64,000 nucleotides of DNA, from assembly GCF_014201505.1 (NCBI RefSeq), contig NZ_JACHEO010000004.1, positions 108,125 to 172,124 on the forward strand, written 5' to 3'. Below, piece after piece: positions 17,153-28,068 of this stretch. A program made the translations under genes and the position numbers. The first letter of the stretch is position 1; each line of letters starts with the position of its first letter. The notes beneath the pieces are model-generated. The model was not told where the DNA came from, searched no databases, and was given only the letters and a program-made list of their open reading frames with translations. This stretch comes from Desulfoprunum benzoelyticum. GTDB taxonomy: Bacteria; Desulfobacterota; Desulfobulbia; Desulfobulbales; Desulfocapsaceae.

Positions 17153-17608
17153 ATGGATATCGCCGGGATGCTGTCGCCGCCCTATGGCCTGGTGTCGCTG
17201 TTCGGCCTCAGTCTTCTCGCCTCGACCCTGGTGCCGCTCGGTTCGGAATGGCTGCTGATTCTGCTCATCGTCGAGGGGTATCCTGCCCCGACCACCGTGG
17301 CGGTCGCCACTCTGGGCAATTCCCTCGGGGCCGTTACGACCTACCTGATCGGCATTTTCGGTTCCGACGTCCTCACCCGGCGGGTACTGCGGCTCTCCGC
17401 CCACGACCTCCACCGTGCCGGAACGATGTACCGCCGGTTCGGCGTCTGGTCGCTGCTGCTCTCCTGGGTTCCGATCGTCGGAGATCCCCTCTGCCTTGTC
17501 GCCGGGGCCCTGCGGACCCCCCTGCCGCTGTTCCTGGTCCTCGTCCCACTCGGCAAGGTCTGCCGCTATTCGGCACTGGCCTTTTTGACCCTGCAGGGCC
17601 TGCGCTGA
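17153..17608 (+). CDS. YqaA-family (DedA/SNARE-associated-like) membrane protein
   Basis: 151 residues with about four hydrophobic segments. GLSLLASTLVPLGSEWLL and TLGNSLGAVTTYLIG are the YqaA/DedA-type re-entrant motifs, and SWVPIVGDPLCLVAGALR is the second conserved loop. The family belongs to the wider DedA/VTT superfamily, linked to lipid scrambling and membrane homeostasis. It is shorter than DedA itself and lacks its C-terminal part, as usual for YqaA. Substrate is unknown. Confidence 0.85.
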   Translation: MDIAGMLSPPYGLVSLFGLSLLASTLVPLGSEWLLILLIVEGYPAPTTVAVATLGNSLGAVTTYLIGIFGSDVLTRRVLRLSAHDLHRAGTMYRRFGVWSLLLSWVPIVGDPLCLVAGALRTPLPLFLVLVPLGKVCRYSALAFLTLQGLR

Positions 17609-17699
17609 GACATGCTGATTTCACCCCAGGGATGACAACCGGCCAAACAGCCGTATTATTATATTTCCAACCCAGCAATCACACACCATAGAGAACATA

Positions 17700-18440
17700 A
17701 TGAAAAAAGCAGCTTACCAGACCATCATCGCCGAATTCGACCAATGGGGACAGCAATACGACCGTGTCTGCTCAATGGGATGCAGTGCCTGCTGTACCGA
17801 GAATGTCACCATTACCGCCCTCGAAGGAGAAAGAATCCTTGCCTATGTCATCAGCCGCGGGTTGGAGCAATGGCTGGCCGACCGATTGCGCCTGCCGGCC
17901 CACGTCGAACGGCCGCGAATGACCACCAACGAGTTCGCCCACGCCTGCATCAACCAACGGGAGGCCGATGCCGGGACCAACGAATCCCTGACCACCTGCC
18001 CCCTGCTTGAAGACGATGTCTGTCGAATCTATCCGGTGCGCCCGTTTGCCTGCCGCTGTTTCATCTCGACCGTTCGCTGTTCGGCGACGCAGCCGGCCGA
18101 GGTCGACGCCGATTATCTCACCGCCGGCACCGCCATGCTGCAGCTGATCGAGCACCTGGGACAAAAGGAGTACTGGGGCAACATTGTCGACGTCCTGCTG
18201 GCACTTCTCGATATCTCGGCCTACCGCCCGGTTGCCGAGGCCCTCGCCGATCCGTCGCGGATCATGCAGGGACGGCTCCGCACCATGACCGCCCGCCCTC
18301 TCCCCGGTTTTCTGTTCACCGAAGCCGAGGAGAGGGAACTGCGGCCGCTGCTGCAGGCCATCTTCACCACCCGCATCGGTGACCTCACGGTCGAGGACAT
18401 CCTCAACGGCAGAACAGAGGCCACCGCTTCGTCCAGCTGA
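17700..18440 (+). CDS. YkgJ-type cysteine-cluster protein
   Basis: 246 residues. The cluster C-x4-C-x2-CC is seen in VCSMGCSACCTENV (about 23-36), with further cysteines in TCPLLEDDVCRIYPVRPFAC and CRCFIS. This is the CxxxCxxCC family (YkgJ/FliB-like), thought to bind a zinc or iron-sulfur centre; function is not established. The C-terminal half is helical and not family-typical. A ribosome-binding site is not obvious, but AGAGAACATA precedes the ATG. A second member of the same broad family lies at 23744-24364. Confidence 0.75.
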   Translation: MKKAAYQTIIAEFDQWGQQYDRVCSMGCSACCTENVTITALEGERILAYVISRGLEQWLADRLRLPAHVERPRMTTNEFAHACINQREADAGTNESLTTCPLLEDDVCRIYPVRPFACRCFISTVRCSATQPAEVDADYLTAGTAMLQLIEHLGQKEYWGNIVDVLLALLDISAYRPVAEALADPSRIMQGRLRTMTARPLPGFLFTEAEERELRPLLQAIFTTRIGDLTVEDILNGRTEATASSS

Positions 18441-18530
18441 CAAAAAATGCATCCGACACCTGAAACCACCTCCGAAACCGAGCACATGACCGTCCTGCTG
18501 CCGGCCGCGAGAACGCCAAGGCCAAACTGA

Positions 18531-21156
<2,626 letters not shown>

Positions 21157-21178
21157 AATCAGGAAACACCGCATCGCA

Positions 21179-21823
21179 ATGACCAGCCCATGCTCACCCG
21201 CCAATCCAGGCGCCTATCCGTCCGACTGCGAGATTACCGAGGGTTACCGCACCCTCGCCCGCGAACGGACCCAGCGCGCGGACAGCAGCCGCGACAATCT
21301 TCTTGTCCGCGACAAGGCCAAGGAAATACAGGTACTGTTGCTGGATGTCGACGGCGTAATGACCGACGGCACCATCCACTATTCAGGCGGCGAGGTCGAA
21401 GGGAAAAGCTTTCATACCCAGGATGGTTTCGGCCTCAGGCTGCTGCAGGAAGCCGGCATCGAGGCCGGCCTGATCACCGCCCGCCGGTCGAAGGTGGTGA
21501 CACGCCGGGCCAGTGAACTGAAATTGCGCTACACCTTCCAGGGATCTTCAAACAAGCTGGCAACATTGAACGAGATCCTCAAGACCTCCGGGTTCAGGCC
21601 CTACCAAATCGCCTACATGGGAGACGACTGGCTCGATCTCTGCCTGCTGTCACGGGTCGGCCTGGCCCTCGCCCCGGCCAATGCCGTTGCCGCCGTCAAA
21701 GAGACCGCCCATTATGTCACCTCGCGGCCGGGAGGGGCAGGGGCGGTGCGCGAGGCCTGCGAGGTCATTCTGGAAGCGAAGGGACTGCTTACCGGTTTGC
21801 TGCAACGGTACCTGAGCCGATGA
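21179..21823 (+). CDS. kdsC: KDO-8-phosphate phosphatase (HAD family)
   Basis: Removes phosphate from KDO-8-P. HAD motif I is LLLDVDGVMTDG (D56, D58), motif II/III ITARRSKVVTRRA, and motif IV YMGDDWLDL. The C-terminus ends AREACEVILEAKG-like as in the family. The protein has 214 residues because of about 45 extra, poorly conserved N-terminal residues before KEIQVLLLDVDG; no convincing internal start codon follows, so the extension may be real. Its stop overlaps the lptC ATG (ATGA). Confidence 0.92.
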   Translation: MTSPCSPANPGAYPSDCEITEGYRTLARERTQRADSSRDNLLVRDKAKEIQVLLLDVDGVMTDGTIHYSGGEVEGKSFHTQDGFGLRLLQEAGIEAGLITARRSKVVTRRASELKLRYTFQGSSNKLATLNEILKTSGFRPYQIAYMGDDWLDLCLLSRVGLALAPANAVAAVKETAHYVTSRPGGAGAVREACEVILEAKGLLTGLLQRYLSR

Positions 21824-22398
21824 TCAGTCAACGCAACCTCCTGTGGCTGGTGCCGCTGGTCCTGCTCGTCACGTTCCCGCTGTGGCGGATCCCCCTGGCC
21901 TCCTTTCTCACTCCGCGCGGCGGTTATGACCCGGCCTACGCCAACGTCGACAACGAGACCCACAATTTCACCATGGACAAGGTCCGGGTCCAGCAGATCC
22001 ACAGCGGTAAAAAGTCGGCGGAAATACGAGCGGAAAACGCCCGGACGGGCGACAAGCCCGATGAGTATATGATGACCGGAGTCGATACCGACATCTATGA
22101 CAATGAAGGCGAGATCACCAACATCACCGCCGACCGGGGGTTGTACAACGTCGAGACCAAGCAGCTCACCCTGATCGACAACGTCGTCATCAACAAGACC
22201 AAGGACAAACAGAGCCTGTATACCGATCTGCTCTACTATGACGATGAAAAACGGACGGTCTGGTGCCCGGGGGCGACCAGACTGGTCGCCGAAGATGCCG
22301 AGATTCATGGAGGCAGCCTCCGCTACGACGTCGAAACCGGCCAGTACGAGATCGGCGGTCGGGTGCGCAGTGTCATCGAAGGTTTCAGCCGGCCGTAA
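21820..22398 (+). CDS. lptC: LPS export protein LptC
   Basis: Periplasmic bridge protein of the Lpt machine, anchored by one N-terminal membrane helix (about residues 8-24). The rest is a beta-jellyroll-like OstA domain (MDKVRVQQI, ADRGLYNVETKQLTLIDNVVI), 192 residues in all, the usual length. The KdsC-LptC order is common in Gram-negative bacteria; lptA and lptB would be expected next, but they are not here. The last 14 bases overlap the trmO end on the other strand. Confidence 0.9.
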   Translation: MISQRNLLWLVPLVLLVTFPLWRIPLASFLTPRGGYDPAYANVDNETHNFTMDKVRVQQIHSGKKSAEIRAENARTGDKPDEYMMTGVDTDIYDNEGEITNITADRGLYNVETKQLTLIDNVVINKTKDKQSLYTDLLYYDDEKRTVWCPGATRLVAEDAEIHGGSLRYDVETGQYEIGGRVRSVIEGFSRP

Positions 22399-23119
22399 CC
22401 TGCCGACAGCTCAGCACCAGAAAATCTTTCTCCCTCGCCTGCCAGCGGACATTGACATCCCAGAGCTGCATGCCGAATTCCCGTCCCGTCTCCTTCTGAC
22501 TGGCAGGACGCGGGTCCTGTTTCAGGATCTGGCCAATCAACCGGAGAATATCCCGTCCGTACTCGTTCCGATAGTTCATGCCAAAGGCGACAACCTCTTC
22601 GCTGAAGCTCACAGCCACCGAGGCCGGGATCGTCATCGCATATCCGCTTGTCGCCTCGGTGATCCGATCGCTGTAGGGCAGATACGGCTTGATATCGACC
22701 ACCGGCGTCTGATCGAGGAGATCGATCCCGCCAAGCTCAAGGAGGATCTTGCTGTTTTCGAAACGGAGGGCCAGGAGCCGGACGACGGACAGACCAAGAA
22801 AGTTCGGACGGTGCGGGCTGCGGCTGGCAAAAACCCCCACCCTGGTCCGACCGCCGAGCCATGGGGGCCGGACCGTATTCTTCCAGCCTTCGACAAGGGT
22901 CCCGTGAAAGATGAAGTGGAGCCAGAGGTGAGAAAATCTTTCCAACCCTTTGAACATCTCTCGACGATCAAAGGGGGGAAGGATCTCCAGGGTCGCCTTC
23001 GCCTCTGCAACCAGTCCCGGCTGTCGCGGAATCCCGAATTTTTCGGTAAAACAGGAATGGATGCGACCAATCGGGGTGAGGGTCCATCCTTCCCCCGGAT
23101 TTTCCGGATCAATCGTCAT
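22385..23119 (-). CDS. trmO: tRNA m6t6A37 methyltransferase TrmO (TsaA/YaeB family)
   Basis: S-adenosylmethionine-dependent enzyme that N6-methylates t6A37 of tRNA-Thr. The beta-barrel family signatures are present: TLTPIGRIHSCF at the start, SHLWLHFIFH, and RVGVFASRSPHRPNFLGLSVV, then GIDLLDQTPVVDIKPYLPY. The 244 residues match E. coli YaeB length (~235), including the C-terminal extension domain. It lies 20 bases downstream of the thioesterase gene and is convergent with lptC. Confidence 0.92.
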   Translation of the reverse strand: MTIDPENPGEGWTLTPIGRIHSCFTEKFGIPRQPGLVAEAKATLEILPPFDRREMFKGLERFSHLWLHFIFHGTLVEGWKNTVRPPWLGGRTRVGVFASRSPHRPNFLGLSVVRLLALRFENSKILLELGGIDLLDQTPVVDIKPYLPYSDRITEATSGYAMTIPASVAVSFSEEVVAFGMNYRNEYGRDILRLIGQILKQDPRPASQKETGREFGMQLWDVNVRWQAREKDFLVLSCRQVTAG

Positions 23120-23139
23120 CCCCGTTCTCTTCCACCGTC

Positions 23140-23658
23140 TCAGGGCAATGTGACGTAGTCCGGATCATCCGGAGATCCAACGACGCCCCATTCCTGCTCC
23201 CGATGGTCGAAATCGGCGATCTTGCCGATGTCCATCTTGAGGTATTTTCCCTTCGCCTCTATCGCCACCGTTCCATCGTCGAGGATGATCTCGCCGGTGC
23301 CCTCAAAGCCTCTTTTGCCGTCCCTGACGATCCGGCCGACCACCCGGACTTCATGGTCTATCGGTACCGGCTTGCGCAGACGCATCGAAAAATCGACGGT
23401 CACCCCCCAGATATTATCGGAGTACGCCTGCATGATGGCCCGCCCGATGGTTTCATCGAGGATGGTGGCAGCGATCCCCCCGTGCAGCCGTCCAGGATAT
23501 CCCTGGTGTTCCGGCGACGGCTGAAATATCGCCATGAGCTCGCCATTATCCAGCTCATAGAACCGGCATTTCAATCCGAACGCATTCTTCAGGCCGCAGA
23601 CAAAACACATCTTTGAATTCGGCTGCTTTTTTTTGACGTTGACCTGCATAGTCATCAC
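23140..23658 (-). CDS. PaaI-family hotdog thioesterase
   Basis: 172-residue single hotdog domain. The substrate-loop signature GRLHGGIAATILDETIGRA carries the catalytic Asp/Glu of the PaaI group, and VTVDFSMRLRKPVPIDHEVRV is the central helix-strand region. These enzymes hydrolyse acyl-CoA thioesters. The N-terminus has two cysteines (KMCFVCGLKNAFG), as in a subset of such proteins. ATG at 23658 was taken; MMTMQ allows several start positions. Confidence 0.82.
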   Translation of the reverse strand: MMTMQVNVKKKQPNSKMCFVCGLKNAFGLKCRFYELDNGELMAIFQPSPEHQGYPGRLHGGIAATILDETIGRAIMQAYSDNIWGVTVDFSMRLRKPVPIDHEVRVVGRIVRDGKRGFEGTGEIILDDGTVAIEAKGKYLKMDIGKIADFDHREQEWGVVGSPDDPDYVTLP

Positions 23659-23743
23659 TGTATTGAGTTGAAACGAGTTGGATGCACACCGGATCCCGGT
23701 CTGCCAGGGCCGGCGCGCCCCCGGTTTTCAGCCGTCCAACCGG

Positions 23744-24364
23744 TCAGGTGAGGGTTGGGGGTCCTTTGACCAGCATCTCGGCGATGGTCATTCTGATCCT
23801 GGGGCGAGGGCTGTGGAGTCCCTGCAGCAGTTCGCTCTCCAGCATGACCAGTAGCTGAAGCAGTTTGGTCCGATCGACGAAGGGGACTCCGGCATCATTT
23901 TCCCTGCCCCTGACGACTTCCTGGCAGCGGTAGCAACCGGGAAAGGACAACCGCCTGCCGTCCGGCAGCGTCATCACCGCCGGCACCCCATGTGTCCTGC
24001 AGACCAATAACCGATAGGGGTACAGGACGCAGAGCCCATTTTCGTTCAGCGGGCACATGACGACCGGCCTTCGTCCGTGCGCCAGCTCCTCCCGACAGAC
24101 CCGGACCACCTCTCCGGCCCGGTCAAGGATATTCTTCTGCCGTACCGGGGGCAGTTCTCTCAAACCTTGCCACAGGTAGGCCCATTCGACATAGGTATAA
24201 TGGAGAAAATACGAGTCACAGCAATTGTCCGGACACCCTGAACAGCTGAACTGCAGCTGCCGGGCCACCTCATCATAATCCTCCTCCAGGGCCCGATAGA
24301 TATTTTTGAGCCGCTGGACCAGTGGCTCAGGAAGCGGAAGCTCGTTCAACTCATTCCTCCTCAA
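23744..24364 (-). CDS. YkgJ-type cysteine-cluster protein
   Basis: 206 residues. The cysteine motif is SCSGCPDNCCDSYF (about 39-52), with more in MCPLNENGLCVLYPYRLLVCR and PGCYRC. Very similar spacing is seen in proteins annotated as CxxCxxCC-type metal-binding. The N-terminus overlaps the amrA end by 14 bases, so the two are co-translated. Function is unknown; a zinc or iron-sulfur centre is inferred. Confidence 0.75.
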   Translation of the reverse strand: MRRNELNELPLPEPLVQRLKNIYRALEEDYDEVARQLQFSCSGCPDNCCDSYFLHYTYVEWAYLWQGLRELPPVRQKNILDRAGEVVRVCREELAHGRRPVVMCPLNENGLCVLYPYRLLVCRTHGVPAVMTLPDGRRLSFPGCYRCQEVVRGRENDAGVPFVDRTKLLQLLVMLESELLQGLHSPRPRIRMTIAEMLVKGPPTLT

Positions 24365-24911
24365 AACTCTGAACCCTGTAGATAAGGATCTCCGGTTGCG
24401 AATGCCGCCACGCCAAACCGCTCAACCCCGCTTTCCGGCACAGGTGATAGAGAAAATTTTCCGGATCCGGCAGCTGCTGCCAGACCTGAGGCAGAAACGT
24501 CGCTCCGGCCGTGCCGCTGCGCAAAATCACCCCATCCAGCCCTGGTTGCAGCTTGGCCAGGAGATCGTCGGCATCGGAATATTCGAGCGGCACCGCAGGA
24601 CCAAGGATCGAGATGTCGATATGTACTTCATCAATCTCCTCGGCCGTCAGCGGCGGAAAACGGAAGTCGTTAAAGGCGGCGTTGAGGGCGTTGTCCCTGA
24701 CCCCCTGCCACAGCGGTCCGACCGGTTCGAGGTTGCCGATACAGCCACGCAATCGTCCCCGCTTTTTCAGGGTGACAAAGACGGCCCTCTGCTGCTGCAG
24801 GTCCCTGTAGTCGTCGCCGCATTCCGGAGCCTCACCGCGACCGAGCCGGGAGGCGATGGTACGGCGGGCCAGTTTCAGCAGGGTCTGCCCCTGTTCGTTC
24901 GTGAATTCCAT
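24351..24911 (-). CDS. amrA: AmmeMemoRadiSam system protein A (AMMECR1 domain)
   Basis: A 186-residue AMMECR1 domain. Key strands: AVFVTLKKRGRLRGCIGNLEP, the family signature with the invariant Cys, then AFNDFRFPPLTAEEI and GVILRSGTAGATFLPQVW. In many anaerobes it occurs with a Memo-domain protein and a radical SAM enzyme, now reported to make or process a modified peptide or cofactor. The partners B (MEMO1) and radical SAM are not in this window, so here it stands alone between a ketoacyl synthase and a Cys-cluster gene. Confidence 0.88.
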   Translation of the reverse strand: MEFTNEQGQTLLKLARRTIASRLGRGEAPECGDDYRDLQQQRAVFVTLKKRGRLRGCIGNLEPVGPLWQGVRDNALNAAFNDFRFPPLTAEEIDEVHIDISILGPAVPLEYSDADDLLAKLQPGLDGVILRSGTAGATFLPQVWQQLPDPENFLYHLCRKAGLSGLAWRHSQPEILIYRVQSFEEE

Positions 24912-25964
24912 CTATTGCCCCCAATCCACCCCGAGCATCATACAGTTGATGCCGCTGCCGATCCCCAGCAGAGCCGCTTTCTGTCCCGGTTTGAATGCCT
25001 CCTGCTCCATCGCCATGGCCATGGTGATCGGGGCTGAGACCGAACCGACATTGCCCAGCGTTTCCAGGGTTTCAAAATTCTTACCGCTATCGAGTCCGAG
25101 GCGTTCAAACAGCAGCCGTGCATGGGCCGTTCCGACCTGATGACAGAAAAACCGATCGACATCCTCCCCCCCCCATCCAGGAACACTGGAGAAAATCTGC
25201 CACGTCCGCCAGGCTGCCTCGACCCCGCGGTGCATCAACTCCTCCGAGTTGGTCTCCATCAATGTCGTCCTGGCTCCATGCTGATTGCCATGGCACAGGT
25301 CGGAATGTACCGTGCTCGCCCTCCAGCTCCCGTGCACCAGACGGCATCGCCGCTCGTCGGCGCCGGCCCGCTCCATGACCAGAGCGATCGATCCGGAACC
25401 GATCGTCAGAGAGGCAAATGCCGGCTTGATCGCCTTCCGGCTCAGGCTCGTGTCCCGGACGAGGGTTTCCATCGTCGATTCCAGCAACTCTTCGGCGGTC
25501 TCGCCCGAGACGACAAGCCCGTTACGGACCTGACCAAGCTCGATCATATTGGCCAGCATGACCATGCCATCAAGAAAACCCAGACAGGCGTTTGAGATAT
25601 CGAAAATCAGACAGGTCGGCGACAGTCCAAGACCGAGGTGGACAAACGAGGCGGTGGCCGGTTCCATCATGTCCCGCGACACGGAGGTGAAGATCAGGCA
25701 CTCGATGCGCGCCGGATCCCAGCCCCCCTTCTCGAGAGCAATCCGTCCCGCCATGATCGCCGCCTCGCTCGGTTTCGTCCCCGGAGGCCACAGGCGCCGC
25801 TCCTGAATGCCGGTCATCAGTTCGAGACGTCCCGGCGTCAGACGCAACCGGTCATACAACGGGGCAAGGCGGTTTTCAATCTCCGCCGAGGTCAGGATTC
25901 TAGGCGGGAGCTGATAACCGAAGGTATCAAGACAGACTCGGGAATACTGCAGCATGATGGACAA
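24912..25964 (-). CDS. 3-oxoacyl-ACP synthase III (FabH-like)
   Basis: A 350-residue thiolase-fold condensing enzyme. The active-site triad is visible: Cys in DISNACLGF, His in FFCHQVG, and Asn in LGNVGSVSAP. The mature form resembles FabH/KAS III and OleA-type enzymes, which condense acyl-CoA with malonyl-ACP or another acyl chain. It ends exactly where amrA begins, with no gap. Whether it primes ordinary fatty-acid synthesis or an unusual lipid is not decidable here; a standard fabH may exist elsewhere. The start is uncertain by three codons (ATG at 25964 or 25955). Confidence 0.85.
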   Translation of the reverse strand: MSIMLQYSRVCLDTFGYQLPPRILTSAEIENRLAPLYDRLRLTPGRLELMTGIQERRLWPPGTKPSEAAIMAGRIALEKGGWDPARIECLIFTSVSRDMMEPATASFVHLGLGLSPTCLIFDISNACLGFLDGMVMLANMIELGQVRNGLVVSGETAEELLESTMETLVRDTSLSRKAIKPAFASLTIGSGSIALVMERAGADERRCRLVHGSWRASTVHSDLCHGNQHGARTTLMETNSEELMHRGVEAAWRTWQIFSSVPGWGGEDVDRFFCHQVGTAHARLLFERLGLDSGKNFETLETLGNVGSVSAPITMAMAMEQEAFKPGQKAALLGIGSGINCMMLGVDWGQ

Positions 25965-26101
25965 GCTCTGGCGTTTGATGGAAGGGGCTGGCGGCGCTGG
26001 ACAGACAGACCATTTTTACAGGAAAGATCGATTCTCGTCGAATTTTGGTGGAATATCAGCTCGGCGCGCTGTCGCTAGACGGGAAACACAAGATATTCCC
26101 C

Positions 26102-27817
26102 TTATTCGAACAACGCCAGTTTCTCGTGCAGCGAGGCCTCGGTGATCGGCCGCTGCAGGTAGGCGTCAAGACCGTTTTCGACAAACCTCTGACCTTCATC
26201 CGGGGCCAGGGAGCCGATCCCGAGAATGTAGGAATGCCGCCCGGAATAACCCTCCAGCTTCCTGATAATCCGCGTCACCTCCAGGCTGTCACCCTGAGAC
26301 ATCTGGGTATCGAGCAGGATCAGATCGAAATTGGCGAGAGAAGCCTCATACATCGCCGAGCGGCCGGTTTCGGCAATCACGACATTCCACCCGGACTCGA
26401 TCAGAGAGCTGACGATGAAGTTCTGGCTCGCCGGATCATTGTCGATCACCAGGGCCCTGTTGGTAAGATATTTAACCAGGATATCGATAAGATCGGACTT
26501 CTCCACCGGCTTGGTCAAATAATCATCCATACCGGCCTGCAGACATTTTTCACGGTCACCCTGCATCGCCAGGGCGGTCAGGGCGATGATGCACTGATGG
26601 CCGCCATGCTGTCGTTCGTGATCGCGGATTTTACGTGTCGCCTCAAGACCGTCCATCACCGGCATCTGCACATCCATCAGAATGACATCATAACAACTTT
26701 TTTTTGCCTCCCGCACGGCCAGTTGACCATTTTCAACCGCGGTCACCTCCACACCGGCCTGCCGCAGCAGCGTTTCGGTCAGAACCCGGTTGATCGGCTC
26801 GTCTTCGGCGAGCAGAATCTGCGCCCCACGCAGGGCGTATACTGCCTTTTCTTCGGGAATCTCGTACGACTGGTGGTCCAGCTCATCAAACGCGTCGATA
26901 TCGGTGACTTCCTTCACCGGCACGGTAAACCAGAACGTCGAGCCCTTTGAGCCGCTTTCAAGTCCAATCTCGCCCCCAAAGAGCCTGACAAGCTGGGATG
27001 AAATGGTCAGACCCAGACCGACCCTCCCGGTCGCCAGGGCACTCTCCGAACCGACCTGATGGAAGGTGTTGAGGATCTCCTTGCGCCGTTCAGGTTTGAC
27101 GCCGATTCCGGTATCGGTGACTGCAAACTTCAGGATCAACATCCCGTTGTCGTCGTAACCGTCATTGGAAACCCGGATCGTCACGCTGCCTTTTTTGGTG
27201 AACTTGATGGCGTTGGCGACCAGATTGGTCAGAATCTGGACCAGGCGGATCGGGTCGGAATGAATAAAGAGCGGGACATCGCGATCTATTTCACACATCA
27301 GGGCGATATTCTTATCCCTCGCCGACAGGTCCAGCAGGTAGAGGTCGAGATCAAGACTTTCTTTCAGGTTGAAATCCTGAAGGTCGAGGACGAGACGACC
27401 GGCCTCGATCCGGGAAAAATCAAGGATGTCGTTGACGACATCAAGCAGGCGATCGACTGATTCATCGACCATTTCGAGGTACTGCCGCTGTTCCGGAGCC
27501 AGATCGCTCTCCAGAACCAGTCCGGTCATGCCCATGATGCCGTTCATTGAGTTCCGTAACTCATGGCTCATGTTTTCAAGAAATTCAGCCTTGAGGCGGT
27601 TGGCATTTCTGGCCTGCTCGAGAGCTGCCTGCAGTTCGCGCGTCCTTCTCTTCACCTCTTCTTCGACCAGCGCATTTTCGACTGTTCCGCCGGGGCGCTC
27701 GCCAGTGAGAATCGATAGTTTTACTTTTTCACGGAGAAAGGCGTTGGCTTTCTGCTGAGCACTCATTTGTTCATGCAGATCCTGTATCTGCTGCTGAAGT
27801 CTTCTTGTCTCTGACAC
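26102..27817 (-). CDS. Cytoplasmic hybrid histidine kinase with two receiver domains
   Basis: 571 residues. An N-terminal coiled coil (about 1-75) leads to a HisKA domain with phospho-acceptor H85 in NMSHELRN, then a HATPase_c domain with [14 protein letters not shown] and GLGLTIS. Two receiver domains follow: the first (about 330-445) has VILMDVQMP and TKPV; the second (about 455-570) has LILLDTQMS, but RPIT where the usual Lys-Pro is found. No membrane helix, PAS or GAF domain is seen, so the input signal may come through the coiled coil. The output partner is not adjacent. Confidence 0.9.
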   Translation of the reverse strand: MSETRRLQQQIQDLHEQMSAQQKANAFLREKVKLSILTGERPGGTVENALVEEEVKRRTRELQAALEQARNANRLKAEFLENMSHELRNSMNGIMGMTGLVLESDLAPEQRQYLEMVDESVDRLLDVVNDILDFSRIEAGRLVLDLQDFNLKESLDLDLYLLDLSARDKNIALMCEIDRDVPLFIHSDPIRLVQILTNLVANAIKFTKKGSVTIRVSNDGYDDNGMLILKFAVTDTGIGVKPERRKEILNTFHQVGSESALATGRVGLGLTISSQLVRLFGGEIGLESGSKGSTFWFTVPVKEVTDIDAFDELDHQSYEIPEEKAVYALRGAQILLAEDEPINRVLTETLLRQAGVEVTAVENGQLAVREAKKSCYDVILMDVQMPVMDGLEATRKIRDHERQHGGHQCIIALTALAMQGDREKCLQAGMDDYLTKPVEKSDLIDILVKYLTNRALVIDNDPASQNFIVSSLIESGWNVVIAETGRSAMYEASLANFDLILLDTQMSQGDSLEVTRIIRKLEGYSGRHSYILGIGSLAPDEGQRFVENGLDAYLQRPITEASLHEKLALFE

Positions 27818-28068
27818 CGACGAACCTCCCCTTGCGCTGGTTATATGGATTCCCCCCCATCTTCCAACTGAGACATGACTTTTTCCAACTTACCAGAATA
27901 TGCAAAAAGGTACAGAACAAACATTGACTTATGGCCGACGTACGGCAGAAGAGCAGAATCTGTCAATATGAAAGCGGGTGGATGGAACGGAGAGAGGCAG
28001 GGATGAAAAAATGGCGAAGCCTGCAGTATCTCCTGCGATCTCAGATATAACGATGGATTCAGTGGATA

